In this document: positions 36,070-46,942 of the stretch, one piece after another
How positions within the stretch are numbered: position 1 is the stretch's first letter
How the letters are laid out: every line of letters begins with the position of its first letter
Source of the DNA: Chloranthus sessilifolius
Taxonomy: Eukaryota; Streptophyta; Magnoliopsida; Chloranthales; Chloranthaceae
DNA: 64,000 nucleotides
Reading direction: 5' to 3'
Assembly (NCBI GenBank): GCA_021018995.1
Contig: CM037586.1
Coordinates: 151,942,060-152,006,059, forward strand
Made by a program: the position numbers and the translations under genes
Notes under the pieces: generated by a model
The model's input: the letters and a program-made list of their open reading frames with translations, nothing else
Told to the model about the DNA's origin: nothing
Database searches by the model: none

Positions 36070-36240
36070 TAACACTGCTTACTCGGCTGTTAGTTTGAGA
36101 TTAATATGAATGTTGCTGTTGGCACTCGGGTCAAGTGACCTTATGCTAAGTCTTATTTGGCTGTCGGTTTGAGACTAATCTAAATGTTGCTGTTGGCTGC
36201 TGGCACTTGGGCCGAGTACCTTATTGTAAGTCTTATTTGT
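36070..36240. repeat. two ~85-bp tandem units
   Basis: CGGCTGTTAGTTTGAGATTA...CTAAGTCTTATTTG is repeated as GGCTGTCGGTTTGAGACTAA...GTAAGTCTTATTTG. It shares GGCACTCG and CTAAGTCTTATTT words with 28060-28105 and 37950-37980. Confidence 0.65.
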
Positions 36241-36301
36241 TTATGAAGTCATGGCATTTTGGAGATATCCAAATGGGATATGTTCATGTTAGAAGGAGGT
36301 G

Positions 36302-37315
36302 TGACGGGGACACCACTTACATGGACATTGGATTCGGACCACATCGTTTCTACTGGCGTTGAAAGAAGAAGCAGAATGGAAGTCAGGGCTAGGGAAAGAT
36401 GAAGAACTGAACAAGAAAGATGAAAACTGAAGGAACTCTGAAATTTTGATCGATCGAATTGAAATATCGATCGATTGAAAATTTTGATCAATCGAATACT
36501 AATTTCGATCGATCGAATGCCGACGATGATATTTTACAATATATGAATTTCGATCAATCGATTTTCAATTTCGATCGATCGAAATCGTGCCAGGTTGTTT
36601 TAGAAGTTTAGTTTCAAACTTTTGTTTTAGGAGTTTATTTGTCTTTTATTTAATATTCGTTTTAGGGTTTTCTTTTATTGTAAGACCTCCTATGAAAGGT
36701 CCTTAAGCTAAACAATGTGATTAGTTGATTGATTATTGAATGAGAGCTTTTTGCTTTGTGAAGAGAGTCTTCTTCCCCATGATGGGTTTGGTGTGAGACC
36801 AAGGGAGTGATTCCCATATATGTTCGTTATGTTGTCATCGATTTGCATTGCTTGATTATATTTGTTATCTCGCGATCTGTGTTTGCTTCCCTAAACCTTA
36901 GCCTAATTGTTGCTTTTCAATCCTGAAACCTAAACCTTTTGAATCCATAAACTACACAAAGCCCACAACCCTTTCCAAAACTATAAACCGATCCGAAAAC
37001 CATAACCTTTTTACAAACCGTAAATCCCTTTCACAACCCAATTTGGAATCTGTGAATCTACATCGGACTGAAGACGAGCGCCTAAGCCTGGAAAAGTTAG
37101 AGTCCTATCTCTAGGCCGATTTCGCCTCAACTCTAAACGTCTTGCGCATCGGACTGGACCCTGTTTGGATCTCGTGTGATATACCCATCAAAATTCTGCA
37201 AACCCTAAAGGTATCAAAGATAATTTTGCGATTAAACTTGAGTTAATTTATTTAATTTCGGCAAAATCTGCATTAAAATCATATTCACGCATTCTAGGGT
37301 TGTTGTCCCGCGTCA
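36302..37315 (+). repeat. solo LTR of a related gypsy family with perfect target duplication
   Basis: Begins TGACGGGGACACC and ends TTGTCCCGCGTCA; 1,014 bp. The flanks are AGGTG at 36297-36301 and AGGTG at 37316-37320, a perfect 5-bp duplication. It shares the GTTGAAAGAAGAAGCAGAAT block with the neighbouring LTRs and has GATCGATCGA clusters at 36449-36586. It has no internal region, so it arose by LTR-LTR recombination. Confidence 0.88.
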
Positions 37316-37740
37316 AGGTGTATGCTGAAAACTCATACAGGGAAAAGATTAATCATTTCAATATTAGGTCGACATGACACTTCCTTAAAATTTTCAACAG
37401 TTTTTACGTAGGTTTCAATATGCGTGTTGAAAACTGATTGGTTGTGACTATGTTGATTAGGATTTGGATTATTGATCATAATTGGCAGATTTGTGGTCAG
37501 GTTGCTCTACATAGTTGACAGTTTTCTATGTTTTTACTGAAATTAGCATAGACCTAGCCGATGAGATTGCTAAATCAGTTGGTTGTTGGGGTGAGGTCTT
37601 GGAAATTACAATATTGATGGTATTCCAATTGCAGCAGCAATCCACAAATATGGTTTTGTCTTATCCATTTTGTATTATTACCAAAAATAATTGACCCATT
37701 TTGTAAAATTAAGACAGGAAATAGCAGAGAAAGAACCGGT

Positions 37741-37985
37741 ATGAGGTACCTGATCCGAATGCCAGCAGTGGCATTCCAGTCAATCTCCTTTTGTCCGAAT
37801 AGTCAAGCCTCAGGAGCTGCACTGCTATTTATGGGCACGTTAATCAGTGAGAGTTCACTTTTGAACTTACACTGATTTGACGCTCAAAATTATCAGCACA
37901 TTTACTAAGATTGTCAGTTTGCGATTGACCTGATTGCCGCCACTGGCACTCGTGTCAGGTACCTTGTACTAAGTCTAACAGATAA
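37741..37985. repeat. dispersed repeat, second copy
   Basis: Same family as 27001-27235: GCCAGCAGTGGCATTCCAGT, GTCAAGCCTCAGGAGCTGC, then TGCGATTGACCTGATTGCC and a CTAAGTC end. Unknown nature. Confidence 0.6.
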
Positions 37986-38034
37986 AAACTCAGGTTGGTG
38001 CTTTTGTGATGTCATAAGCAGGGGTGATCAGCGA

Positions 38035-38240
38035 TTTAAAGTCCGATATATATTGGCATATTGGTTGGGTCCCAGGCGGATATGTATCCAATATATCAGA
38101 TACGTATTGGCCAAACTGGCTGATATTTAAACACCATTTTTTTTGTTTCTAAAATAATAAAAATATAAAAAATTGCAAAAAGGGCACAGATGGACCGTAA
38201 CCGCCAACCGGATACATATCGGCCGATATTTAAAACCATG
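38035..38240. repeat. GATACGTATTGG dispersed repeat
   Basis: Words CAGATACGTATTGGCC, GGATACATATCGGCCGATAT and TTTAAAACCATGG, as in the copies at 11.2, 19.0 and 22.1 kb. It lies about 80 bp upstream of the COM1 start codon. Confidence 0.5.
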
Positions 38241-38319
38241 GTGCTGATAAGTAGATGTATCTCCCATGATAATTCTCTCCTTCATTCTGTTTCATTGACT
38301 ATCTCGTTGCTTCCAGAAA

Positions 38320-40669
38320 ATGGAAGGTGACTTACAGAGCTCTCCATTGTTAGAGTTCTCCATTGATGATGATGACACAAAGTACTTTTCTGGATTAAGC
38401 ACTATACTAGTGGCCACAATTCAGGAAGTAAAGGACAGGATTTCGCAGATAGAGTATCTTTTCTGTAGTCAGCTCTTCCCAAACTTTCATTCAAGGTCTA
38501 AAAGCTTACAGAAAAGGCTCACAGAAATCAGAAAGGCTGCAGAAGATGACTGGAAAAAGAAGGAAATATCTCTTTTACAGCAAATAGAAGAGCTTAATCT
38601 TGAAAAGCAACACGCCCAAGAGCATAACCAGTGCTTGACCGCTTCTCTAGAACAGGAACAGTCAAAGTTATCGACTTATGAACAATTGTTGTACACACAT
38701 GAAACTGAAGAGAAACGGCTACGGGCCAAACTAGAAAATTTGGAGAGTGGAGAGGTTGCTGTGCTCCAAGAAAACCTTTTACGGAAGATGGAAGAAGCGA
38801 CCAACGGAAAGGAATTACAAGAAAAGTTACTGCAACAACTCGCTTTGAAAAACTGCGAGCTGTTGGTAGCGGAGAATAAGAGAAGTGATGCAATTGCTAG
38901 GTGCACAGATGTAACGAATAGCCTGCAGAAAAGGGTTGCAGAAGCCAGAAAAGTTGCAGAAGATGAGTGGAAGAAGGAAATATCTCTTTTACGTCAAATA
39001 GAAGATCTTCGGCTTGAAAAGCAACATTTCGAAAAAGAAAACCAGCGTTTGATTGCTTCCCTAGAACTGGAGAAGTCAAAGTTATTGACAAACGAACAAT
39101 TGTTGAACACCCATGAAGCTGAAAAGAAACTGCTACTGGCTAAACTAGAAAGCCTAGAGAGAGAAGCGGCCAAGGGAAAGGAATTACAACAAAAGCAACA
39201 GCTGTTTCTTACAGAGAATAATAGGAGTGATGCAATTGTTAGTGACACAGATATAGAGAACAGAGTACAGGAAAGGCTTGCGGAAGCCAGAAAAGTTGCA
39301 GAAGATTACTTGAAAAAGGAGAGATCCCTTTTACAACAAATAGAAGAGCTTCGGCTTGAAAATCGACAAGTTCAAGAACAAATCCGGTGTTTGATTGCAT
39401 CTCTAGAGCGGGAGAAGGGAACGTTATTGACTAACAAACAGTTCATAAACACACATGAAACCGAAAAGAAACTGCTCTTGGCCAAATTTGAGAGTCTCGG
39501 AAATGTAGAGGCCGGTGTTCTTCAAAAACAGCTTATGCAGAAGATAGAAGACGTGGCCAAGGGCAAAGAACTACAAGAAAAGTTACTGAAACAGATTCAG
39601 TCGAAAAACCGTGAGGTGTTGCTTGTGGAGAATGATAAAACTGATATGATTGCTAAGTACTCTGATTTAAAGAAGTCCTACAAAAATTTGAAATCTCAAT
39701 ACAACTTTCTCCTCAGCAGGTCCGGTCTTGCATCAGATAATAAAATCTATACCAACAAGATGCTTGAGGAATGGGATTCATCAAGGATCCATCGGAATAT
39801 TGCACAAGGCAAGTTTTTTACTGCTCATAGCCTACAATTTTTTTTTGCTTAATTTGATTCAAAATGGTTAATTCGCCTATGCTTTTGAATTTTTTTGTCG
39901 TACTCATTAGTATGAGGTATGATTTGGCATTCATGTTTTGTATGGTACCATAGATTCTAAAATTGAGGATCCAAACTCCCCCCTGAACACTTCGAAACCA
40001 AGTGAACAGACAAATGAGATCAGCATTCAACCAAAACCAAAAGATGATGGAGGCAACAGATTAATTCAGAGTCCAATCTCCTATTCGAATATCAAGGTTC
40101 CTTCTAGTTCCACTCCCTTCCATGCAAAGAAACCCCCGATTAATGTGAAATCTGAGTCGTTGGTTGGACTAAAGCGATCAATCTCTAATTGGATTGATAC
40201 TCGATCACATCTAGAAGCTGGGGGTGCAGATCCGCACGATGATTTTCTTGATACGCCCATAGAGAATGCCAAGGAAAACTTGAAAAAATCTCCGAAGATA
40301 GCAGTCCAAGATTTTCCAGTTCTAGCTCCAGAAGACATGGAATTCGGCAATTCAGATAGTGAAACACAGGAGATAAATGCTGACCCTGCTGTACAGAAGC
40401 AGCACCTCTCAGTTTCAAGACAAGAGAATAAAGGTTTTAAGTACGTGGAACCAGTAAGGAAGAAGGCTGAGAGGGAGAATCTGAAAGGAGTTGAGTGCAA
40501 GCAGTGCAAAAAATTTTATGACGCCGTTATTCCTGATGGTGGAGACAATTCTAGCCACAATAATATTCGTTGTGAGCATCATGACGGGGTCTCGAGGCAT
40601 CGGTATAGGTATGTTCCTCCTATGACTCCTGAAGGATTTTGGAATATTGGATTTGATTCTGATATGTAA
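38320..40669 (+). CDS. COM1: COM1/GR1 DNA-end-resection protein (SAE2/CtIP homologue)
   Basis: Two coding exons (38320-39808 and 39954-40669) give 734 residues. The start MEGDLQSSPL leads into YFSGLSTILVATIQEVKDRI and EYLFCSQLFPNF, the conserved plant GR1/COM1 N-terminus. Residues 62 to about 450 are a long coiled coil made of three homologous units (62-200, 201-314, 315-450), which makes the protein longer than the roughly 590 residues I recall for Arabidopsis. The C-terminus has the SAE2/CtIP domain: CKQC (678-681), RCEHHDG (Cys703), SRHRYRY (711-713 RHR) and MTPEGFWNIGF. SDPHDDFLDTP-like DPHDDFLDTP and EDMEFGNSDSETQ are also typical. The family activates MRE11-RAD50-NBS1 nuclease, resects double-strand breaks and removes SPO11 in meiosis; GR1 was named for induction by gamma rays. 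The ATG is chosen because it follows a splice-acceptor-like TTCCAG by 3 bases. It looks intact. Confidence 0.92.
39809..39953 (+). other. GC-AG intron of COM1
   Basis: Exon 1 ends ACAAG and the intron begins GCAAGT, the classic strong GC-donor context; it ends ACCATAG. With this donor the intron is phase 1 and Q496 joins to D497 (AQ-DSKIEDPN) without a stop. The nearby GT at 39813 would give the wrong phase and meet TAA at once, so the GC donor is the one that keeps the gene open. Confidence 0.85.
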
Positions 40670-40698
40670 TTCACTTTTTCTTAAAGGATTGGACCTTC

Positions 40699-40704
40699 AA
40701 TAAA
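40699..40704 (+). promoter_or_regulatory. polyadenylation signal-like AATAAA for COM1
   Basis: AATAAA 30 bases after the COM1 stop codon. Position fits a near-upstream element. Confidence 0.5.
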
Positions 40705-41147
40705 TTTAAGTTGTATGCCTGTATTTGTTATTGAGTTGGTGTAGGGTAACCGATCCGTTATTATATATTTTAAATATTATAAACCTAGAATATATTATAA
40801 ATTATAATAGAATGTAATATATTAATATAGAATATTGTTCCCTAATTATATTGACAATATATATAAAAAATTTCCTTCTTTTTCCATTTAATTCTGTCTA
40901 AAATCTAAATATAGGAGCGGGAAATTCAATCAATCGAAGCGGAACGAGCTAGTGCATGCATGCATTACAAAGAGGCCCAAATAAGCATCACAGATCTTAG
41001 GCTTTCCAAAATTGACCGATTCTTTCTTTCTTCTTGCTTCGAAAGAGTACTCTTGAGAGTGAATGGGTCATTGGATCTGTACATGTGGGACTATTTTGGC
41101 GCAACATTGGCTCAAGGACATAGTCAATGACCCGTTCACTCTCAAGA
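40705..41147. other. intergenic, with a 22-bp inverted repeat
   Basis: No gene. CTTGAGAGTGAATGGGTCAT at 41052 onwards (22 bp) recurs inverted at 41125-41146 with one mismatch, flanking about 50 bp, directly beside the left end of the TRIM-like element. Confidence 0.5.
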
Positions 41148-42092
41148 TTAAAAAGTTATAAAATATAGAAGAAAATAAGAAGAAGATGATTGAGAGGAGA
41201 AGAAGATAGAAAGATAGAATAGACAAATTTTCACAATCGATTACATTGTTTACCGTACATTTGGTTGAGATAACTGTGTGGTAGTTATCAAATAAGGCAC
41301 ACTCTAATACTCCCCCTCAAGTTGGAATGTGAACGTTTGAGAACATCCAACTTCGAAGATAAACAGTTACGCATATGTGTAACAACCATAAAGATTCGCA
41401 ATGATATTGCCGAAACTCGATCTTGCTTGTTGGTGGTCACCCCTGTTTATGAAGTCCATCACTGTCTCATCCCGCTCATCTTGGAGTCTATCGGAGCCGG
41501 TGGCCCACTAGATCAGGTCTGTCATGATCTCTCCCAACAACAATTGAAGATGAATCATGTGACAAATCTTTTTAAAGAGCTTTTGAAAATATAAAAAGCC
41601 AAAGAATATGGGAAAAGACATCCACATAGAGTATAGAAGATAAAAAAAAATATGGGAAAAAACATCCACATGGAATACAAAAGGTCATTGAAAACCAAAG
41701 TGGAAAATACTCATCCACTAAGTAAATCAATGTGGAAAATACATCCACGTGAATAAGAAGACATCTCTTATTAAATGTAAAAGAGAATAAGAGAAAAAAA
41801 TGAAAATTACATAAATCAATTTAATGTAGAAGAGATACAAGAAAAATGAAATGTTTATGAATCAGGAAACTTCAAAAAAATATGATAGCGAAAACAATGT
41901 TAGGACCATGACTGGCTTGAACGCTCTGATACCACGTTAAAATTATAAAATATAGAAGAAAATAAGAAGATGAACGAGAGAAGAAGATAGAAAGATAGAA
42001 TAGACAAATTTCCATGATCGATTACATTGTTTTCCGTACATTTGGTTGAGATAACTGATGTGTGATAGTTATCAAATAAGGTATGCTCTAAT
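41148..42092 (-). mobile_element. TRIM-like LTR retroelement, about 945 bp
   Basis: Read on the minus strand: 5' LTR about 42092-41935 starting TATTAGAG, primer-binding site TGGTATCAGAGC at 41934-41923, ~600 bp internal sequence, polypurine tract TTGAGGGGGAG near 41310-41320, then 3' LTR 41309 to about 41148 starting TATTAGAGTGTGCC. LTRs of about 160 bp are alike by eye. No retroviral protein domain was recognised inside, so it would depend on another element. A further LTR fragment of the family lies at 42283-42345 and a partial copy at 6748-7370. Confidence 0.78.
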
Positions 42093-42282
42093 AAAAACAA
42101 CCTTGCCCTCAAGGTTGATCATTGAAGCAATGGAAGATGTCTTGTTGCAATTGATCAAATTGTTGGCATTTGATTCCTTTCTTGAGCAAGTTCGACATTT
42201 TTCGGCATGAGCGTCATTTAGCTTTGGGGTAGTCTCTTCAAACGATCATATCTTGATGGCATCTTGCAAAAATATCGAAATT

Positions 42283-42345
42283 TCTCTGATCGATTGGTTG
42301 AGATAACTGATGTGGTAGTTATCAAATAAGGTACACTCTAATAGA
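42283..42345 (-). repeat. LTR fragment of the TRIM-like family
   Basis: GGTTGAGATAACTGATGTGG through CACTCTAATA matches the start of the LTRs at 41148-42092. Confidence 0.65.
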
Positions 42346-43025
42346 AAGGGTCTTTGACTCTACTTCTTTTGAATGGGTCATTGATTATCGTGGTCCTTTG
42401 GCTCTCTGGGTGTACCAAAAAATTGGATATTTCTGTGCTACATAAATTCTGTTTTATTGAATTATGGAGACTATAATCAACATTTCCTTTACTGCCCAAA
42501 ATTTACTTAGCTATGGCATTTATATCTTTCGTAAGTTTCCCATCTCCCTTTGGCTTTATTCTGGTATCAAGATACAAAATTGTCTTTGATAGAAAGCAAT
42601 TTCTTCGAAGGTTGATAGAAATAATTTCATTCAAAACTGAATCTGACCAGGATATCAGATATCCTGTATCCTGTCGTTGCATAATTTTTTCTAAACTCCA
42701 GCAATTTTCTAGTCTTACAAGAACATGAGATTCATTTCGGTCTTCAATTTGACTAGCCCCTCATTTGAAGACATTTGAAAAATACTTTCCAGTATTAGTA
42801 TTTTAACATAGCATTTAATTATTCTGCATGCCATGATAAGGGGATTCTGGATCTTATCATAGGGTAAGCAGGGGCAGCTAGTGCTGTCAATGGCAATGAT
42901 CCTTTTATCCAGTTCTGAGTTAAACAAGTACTTATATATGTTGAAAAACAAATATGGCCCTCTTATCAAATTATTTTCATTTATAATTGAACAGCCGTCA
43001 GAACTCTTTTTGAATTGAATTCTTT
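42346..43025. other. gene-free stretch between element remnants and the polygalacturonase 3' end
   Basis: No recognised coding sequence; probably 3' flank of the polygalacturonase pseudogene. Confidence 0.4.
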
Positions 43026-43507
43026 CTATTCTAGGTACATGTATGAATGGAAGTCAAGAAAAGATATGTTATTTACAGTGTTGGGCCTGAATGCCAAAGG
43101 GTTGTTCCATTCTTCTAACTTGTTGCCAGCCCATCTCATTTTCACATTAATCATTTCTACTCTTATGTGCTCCATAATGATCCCAGCTGTACTGTGTTTA
43201 ATAAGTCCTTGGCATCCTGGCCTGTAGTTGTCTAAACCGCCTGCAAAATCTGTCCATCTTCTGTAGGTTAAGTCCACATTGATGAATCTCACGTCACTGA
43301 GCATCCCACCTTTTGAACCTGATAGGAAAACACCATTTTCGGAGATTGCTGTTATGTTAACAAAGAGCATATTGGATATGGAGCCTGTTTTCGAATTCCA
43401 ATTCGGTGGGCAGGTGGTCAAGTAAATTGGCTCTGCCCTCCCCCACCAGGGGCCATAGTACTTCATCCTCATATTAATATTCGAGAAGGTGATGCCGTTC
43501 ACGTTTC
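43026..43507 (-). pseudogene. polygalacturonase exon 3 (last)
   Basis: Acceptor CATCCAG before GAAACGTG; joins exon 2 as RDG-GNVNG in phase 1. Open to the stop at 43026-43028 with no internal defect, ending at about the normal family C-terminus. Confidence 0.88.
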
Positions 43508-43702
43508 CTGGATGGATGAACACTAATTAGCACTAGGGAGAATAAAAAAAAAATTCCTAACTGAAAAATAAAGAAAAATGCTGCTAAGCATCGATAAATG
43601 AAAATTCTAAATCCTCGTACCAGTAACTGTTAAGAAAATCAAAATTTGACAACTGCTAATAGGAGTTTACGCTATAGCAACATTTTAGAATGAAAGTTTT
43701 AA

Positions 43703-44022
43703 GGCCGCGTATGGCATAGCTCTCTGCTAGCCCCTGCCATGGAAGAGTTCACCTGCTTTAGCAGGTTCCCATCCTGTTTGCTAACATCCTGCTACCTGCT
43801 TTGGTAGGTACCCCTGTTCAACAGTTCTACCCTCCTCTCTACTCACTCCTTGCAAGAGCAGATTTTATTTGCTCTCGTAGGGAGTTAGTAAAGAATAGGG
43901 CGGTTGTTGCTAGAGCTGGTAAATCCTCATTTGCAGGGAGTTAGAAAAGAGAATGGAAACCAACTAATGCAGGTGAACTCTACTGTGGCAGATGCTAGCA
44001 GAGGGCTATGCCATACGCAGCC
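43703..44022. mobile_element. Tourist-like MITE in polygalacturonase intron 2
   Basis: 320 bp with near-perfect inverted ends of about 28 bp: GGCCGCGTATGGCATAGCTC at the left, inverse of GGGCTATGCCATACGCAGCC at the right. The flanks are TAA at 43700-43702 and TAA at 44023-44025. A 3-bp TAA/TTA duplication fits PIF/Harbinger MITEs. It makes up almost half of the 698-bp intron. Confidence 0.85.
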
Positions 44023-44205
44023 TAAATCCCTAAGCAATAAAAGCACAGGAAAAAGTGTCCAAAACCCTTGAAAATAGAAAGGAGAAACCCATTGGGAATC
44101 CTTACTAATTGGGCTAGTCATCACCAAGAATATCTCTCAAAGGATAGGAAGTAAACATACTGATACAAACTATCTGTAACCAACAAAAGAATAGCAGTGT
44201 GGTAC

Positions 44206-44537
44206 CTCCATCGCGTATTTGCATTCCTAGCCCTCTGTGTGAATTGACAATCATAATGTTGTCGAAAATTAACCCCTTGAAATCGAATGAACTCGCACTT
44301 CCTAACTTGATTGCTGAAGATTTTGTCCGAATCCAACAATCTGCCACCGTTAAGTTTTATAATGGCCCTGTGTAAGTCTTCGGACAGATGGCATCATCTC
44401 CTGTGTCGATGTGGCATCTCATAATAATGGTATTATTTGAATCCTTGATATCAATTCCGTCATTGCTTGGGGTGTTGAAATTGCCATAAATGGAGATGTT
44501 GGGAATCAACGAGTTACTACACCTGACAAGATGCAAA
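44206..44537 (-). pseudogene. polygalacturonase exon 2
   Basis: Acceptor TTGCTGCAG before TTTGCATCTTG; donor GGAG before GTACCA. 332 nt. Carries the catalytic-type NDGID and TGDD motifs and one nonsense codon where relatives have Tyr in GPLYNLT. Confidence 0.88.
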
Positions 44538-44599
44538 CTGCAGCAACAAGATTGAAAGAGAAGCAGATACTGCTCAAATCCCCAAAGAAAGAAACTGCA

Positions 44600-45960
44600 G
44601 ATTGTTGTAAAAATGGAAGAAAATGGGGTGCACACTCTACATGCATTTACTGGTTTGTGAGCTCAATAATAAGCAAAACCACAATTGAAAGCACAATGGA
44701 ATCCAATCATGAAGCACAGATCATAATTCTTTTAAGGGAAGAAAAAACAGAGAACTATAGATTACCTGCATTAGTCTGTGTTAGGAGTCTGCATGATTTC
44801 ATTTACATATTGATGCATATATTTGTGTTTTGGTTTGGTTCTCTTTTCTGATCATAACTAATGTTTGAGTTCATATAAATTTACATAAAGACCTCAAGTT
44901 GAATTGTTACTCTGTCGAAGTTATTTAAAATAAATAAATTATTATTACTATTATTTATTTTTCAAGTTTACTTCATTGCATGGTGCTCTTTGCATCATCA
45001 AAGGTGAGGATTTTTTTACGGACAGGTGTTTATATAATGTTACTCATTGTTTATACTTCATAAACTTAGTGGAGAAATATGACAAGTAAAACCGACCCAA
45101 AATAGATGAAATAAGGCTGTGATGACTGATGATGATAATTGTCGGCTAAAAAGAATACGAGAGCGTCCTATAAAATAAGATTTGAGTCTCTGACTTGCAG
45201 GAGCCCAACTCTAAGAACTCCATTAAAAAGAAGGCTTTGAAAGGTTAAGTAACTGCAACTGTTAAGAATGTAGCCACGCAAGGCCTTGATGTTATTAGAC
45301 AGTCAAGAGAATTAGTATGAAATTGAGTTCCAAACTTCCGATAGAGCCATGAGAAATGTTTTTGTTTTTGTATATATAATGGAAAACTAATTCTTACTCC
45401 CACTATACTAAAAATATGATCAGTTATGTGCAAAATTTGGTTCGAATATACAATAATGAAACTTCTTTAGTTTCATTATATTTATGATCAAATAGTTGAT
45501 TTGAATAATGCCCCTATAGGTCACCACTGATAATGCAAGTTTACTTATAGTAATAAGATTGATTAATTATATATTAAGTTAAGGAATGGATAAGGAGATC
45601 TAAATGATTCTATTTCTTTTATTAACAATCAATCCTCATCATAAGTAAATAATTTAATTTTGACAGCAAAAGAATGCAAATTTTGTAAATGCTAAAATCA
45701 GTTAAAAAGAAGGAAAGAATGAACCTCTTTTTATATTTCACAAATATTTTACTTGTTATTTATTTATTGAAATCAAAACCATGGCGCCTTTAATTAGATT
45801 TTCAAAAGGTGTGGATAAATGGCCGCTGTGACTGTTTGAAGTACCCAAGTAACATTCTGAGCATAACCATTTGTTGGTCGTGGTAGGTTTTTGCATCTAA
45901 GTATATTACCATCTACAACCATTTAAGATAATGAGAGTTTTAGAGATTAAGATGTTGAAA
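44600..45960. other. intron 1 sequence of the polygalacturonase relic, no feature seen
   Basis: AT-rich with no coding domain or clear repeat; the ORF 44531-44851 on the plus strand is partly antisense to exon 2 and otherwise unsupported. Confidence 0.45.
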
Positions 45961-46063
45961 AAATTGTTAGATTAAGATGGAAAAAAATGTTGAAGGATAG
46001 AAGCAAAAATAAAGGAGATGAAAAAAAGGGTAGAACTTAGAGGCACGTTAAGATAAATACTTT

Positions 46064-46727
46064 CTCTAAACGTTATTTGTCTCCTTCCGATTAGAATCGT
46101 GATAGCAAAAGAGGAGAATAACAAACACATTCTCGAGATACAACCAAGTCCAACCCTCTGTAATTCTTTTTTGTGTTTGCACTCACAGAAAGGAATTTTG
46201 AACACTATGTAATATGCCTAAAAAGAAAGAAAGAAATTCTTATTTTCTTGTGTCTTTTTCTTGTATCTTTTTAACGGAGCCGGTTAGAACCATGGTAGCA
46301 AAAGAGGAGAATAGCAAATACATACCCGGGATACAATCAAACCCAACCCTCTGTAATTCTTTTTTGTGTTTGTACTCACAAAAAAGAATTCTGAATACTA
46401 CGTAATATGCCCAAAAAGAAAGAAATTCTTATTTTCTTGTGTCTTTTTCTTGTATGTTTTTAACGGAGATCTTATCTCTATTAAATAGAGAAAATCTCCA
46501 ACTATTGTGTCTTTTCAGATTATGGTGAAAATATTTCAGATTTTTGTCTTTTCACATAACGGCAAAAAAAATAAATCGATTCACTTGTGTCTTTTAAGAT
46601 TTATGGTGACAAGATAAATCCAAATATGAAAAAACATTTCTTTAAAAAATAATTTTTACAAGTTTGCCATCAACGTATAATAAATCAAGAAAGAAAGTTT
46701 TTTGATACTCTTTAAAATATAAAACAA
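46064..46727 (-). repeat. 3' LTR of the copia element with internal tandem duplication
   Basis: Pairs with 50143-50731. About 190 bp is present twice in tandem here (46085-46278 and 46279-46470, each with GCAAAAGAGGAGAATA and CCTCTGTAATTCTTTTTTGT) but once in the other LTR. Confidence 0.8.
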
Positions 46728-46942
46728 TCTCCCACTATTTTAAAAGTTTTAAAAATATACAACAATCTCCCACTATTTTTAAAAGTTTATTTTTTTTAAA
46801 TAATTTATTTGGGCATACGAAAATTTTTAATGTATAAATGAAAGTATTTAAAAGATTTGAACTTTCACTTAGTGTAAGTATATCAAAGTTGATCAAGCTG
46901 CTTAGTCTTGAACTAAAGACCTTATCTAACAAACCAGATATA

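Noticed and set aside
38594-39248. Minus-strand ORFs opposite COM1
   Set aside because: Shadows of the repetitive coiled-coil coding sequence.
39813-39814. GT donor for the COM1 intron
   Set aside because: Gives phase 2 and an immediate TAA after joining to exon 2; the GC donor four bases upstream keeps the frame.
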